Source of the DNA: Micromonospora cremea
Lineage (GTDB): Bacteria > Actinomycetota > Actinomycetes > Mycobacteriales > Micromonosporaceae
Direction: 5' to 3'
NCBI RefSeq assembly: GCF_900143515.1
Contig: NZ_FSQT01000002.1
Location: forward strand, 186,001-250,000
Length of the DNA stretch: 64,000 nucleotides
Below, in pieces: positions 63,510 to 64,000 of the stretch (position 1 is its first letter; every line of letters starts with the position of its first letter). The translations under genes and the position numbers were made by a program. The notes under the pieces are model-generated. The model searched no databases. It was not told where the DNA came from and was given only the letters and a program-made list of their open reading frames with translations.

Positions 63510-64000
63510 TCAGCCCGGCGGGCGGGCCTCGGCACGGCGGCGCAGCGGCGGAAGCAGCCGGACCAGGTCGTCCGGGTCGGCCGCCGGGCACGGAAAGGCG
63601 AGCCGGACCCGCCGCCGGGCGCCGGGGCGACCGAGGGCGACCACCAGCCCGTAGCGGTCGATGCGCACCACCCGGGGCGGCCCGTCCGGGGTCTGCTCGG
63701 TCAACCCGAGCTGCCGACGCAGGTACTCGGTCAGCTGGCCGGCGTCGCGCTCCGTGAGGTCGGCCAGCAGTCGCGCCTCGACCGGATGCACCGGGTCCGG
63801 CTCGGCCTCGGCGTACTCCGCCGGGTCGATGCGCCGCACGGCGCCGGCGCGCTCCCAGCGGACCTCGACCACCTCGAAGCGGAACAGCCGGAACCGGACG
63901 CCCAGGTCGAGCAGATCGCCGGTCGGCTCCACCGCGGCGAAATCGACCGCCGCGCGGCGGGCCTCGGCGCCGTGCAGCTCCGCGGCCCAGCCGGAGACCC
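63510..64000 (-). CDS. DUF2470 domain protein, C-terminal part
   Basis: The frame stays open to the right edge of the window, so the N-terminal part lies beyond it. The visible 163 residues show S-G-W-A-A-E-L-H-G, then L-L-D-L-G-V-R-F-R-L-F-R, V-E-V-R-W-E-R and P-D-P-V-H-P-V-E-A-R-L-L. This is the pattern of DUF2470 proteins, which often bind haem-like tetrapyrroles or accompany flavin reductase domains. An internal GTG at 63932 is unlikely to be the true start because the domain continues upstream of it. Confidence 0.75.
   Translation of the reverse strand, partial: VSGWAAELHGAEARRAAVDFAAVEPTGDLLDLGVRFRLFRFEVVEVRWERAGAVRRIDPAEYAEAEPDPVHPVEARLLADLTERDAGQLTEYLRRQLGLTEQTPDGPPRVVRIDRYGLVVALGRPGARRRVRLAFPCPAADPDDLVRLLPPLRRRAEARPPG

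Overview
The window is about 72-75% GC, with GTG/TTG starts, dense gene packing and TANNNT -10 boxes placed right in front of start codons. Protein sequences (Lrp, TesB, Lgt with an acidic tail, TrpE, GltB, PdtaR-type ANTAR regulator, Trp-associated membrane protein) point to an actinomycete, most likely Micromonosporaceae and probably Micromonospora. The genus is inferred from recalled similarity, not from a database search. Most of the window is core chromosome. There is no prophage, insertion sequence or CRISPR array.

Layout, left to right. 0-1 kb: end of a Uma2-like nuclease and a DUF2945/DUF3140 pair. 1-9 kb: polA and a complete branched-chain amino acid ABC operon (livK-H-M-G-F, minus strand). 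9-12 kb: a lipoprotein, the ANTAR regulator pdtaR, tRNA-Leu(CAA) and a LAGLIDADG-like gene next to the tRNA. 12-19 kb: a trans-sulfuration PLP enzyme with a divergent Lrp regulator, an LLM oxidoreductase, an aromatic amino acid decarboxylase, a TauE exporter with an Rrf2 regulator, and YceI. 19-23 kb: tesB-pyk, a decayed FAD oxidase and a YciI protein. 23-33 kb: a 1333-residue TPR-CHAT protein, an aldo/keto reductase, a secreted lipase, a pentapeptide-repeat membrane protein, and a divergent TetR/MFS efflux pair with three operators. 33-41 kb: a SEC-C protein, a three-gene FtsK-type ATPase/membrane protein/small helical protein cluster, a secreted GDSL esterase and a secreted M1 peptidase. 41-53 kb: MFS, gltBD, GNAT, FAD monooxygenase, lgt and NUDIX. 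53-61 kb: minisatellites and the split tryptophan cluster (hisI fusion, trpE, Trp-associated membrane protein, then trpC, trpB, trpA). 61-64 kb: a TetR-controlled ABC exporter and the start-less end of a DUF2470 gene.

How the parts work together. The trp genes form two minus-strand blocks separated by a small plus-strand gene, which has its own promoter context. gltBD supplies glutamate, and the liv operon imports branched-chain amino acids. The Rrf2-TauE and TetR-linked transporters look like locally regulated export units, each with a visible operator dyad. Two secreted lipases carry a similar TTACC/GTAAC dyad near their promoters.

The best candidates for undescribed biology are the FtsK/membrane/small-helical protein cluster (33986-37843), the TPR-CHAT protein, the nucleotidyltransferase-HisI fusion, the tRNA-linked LAGLIDADG-like gene, and the repeat families at 16588, 22964 and 40635.
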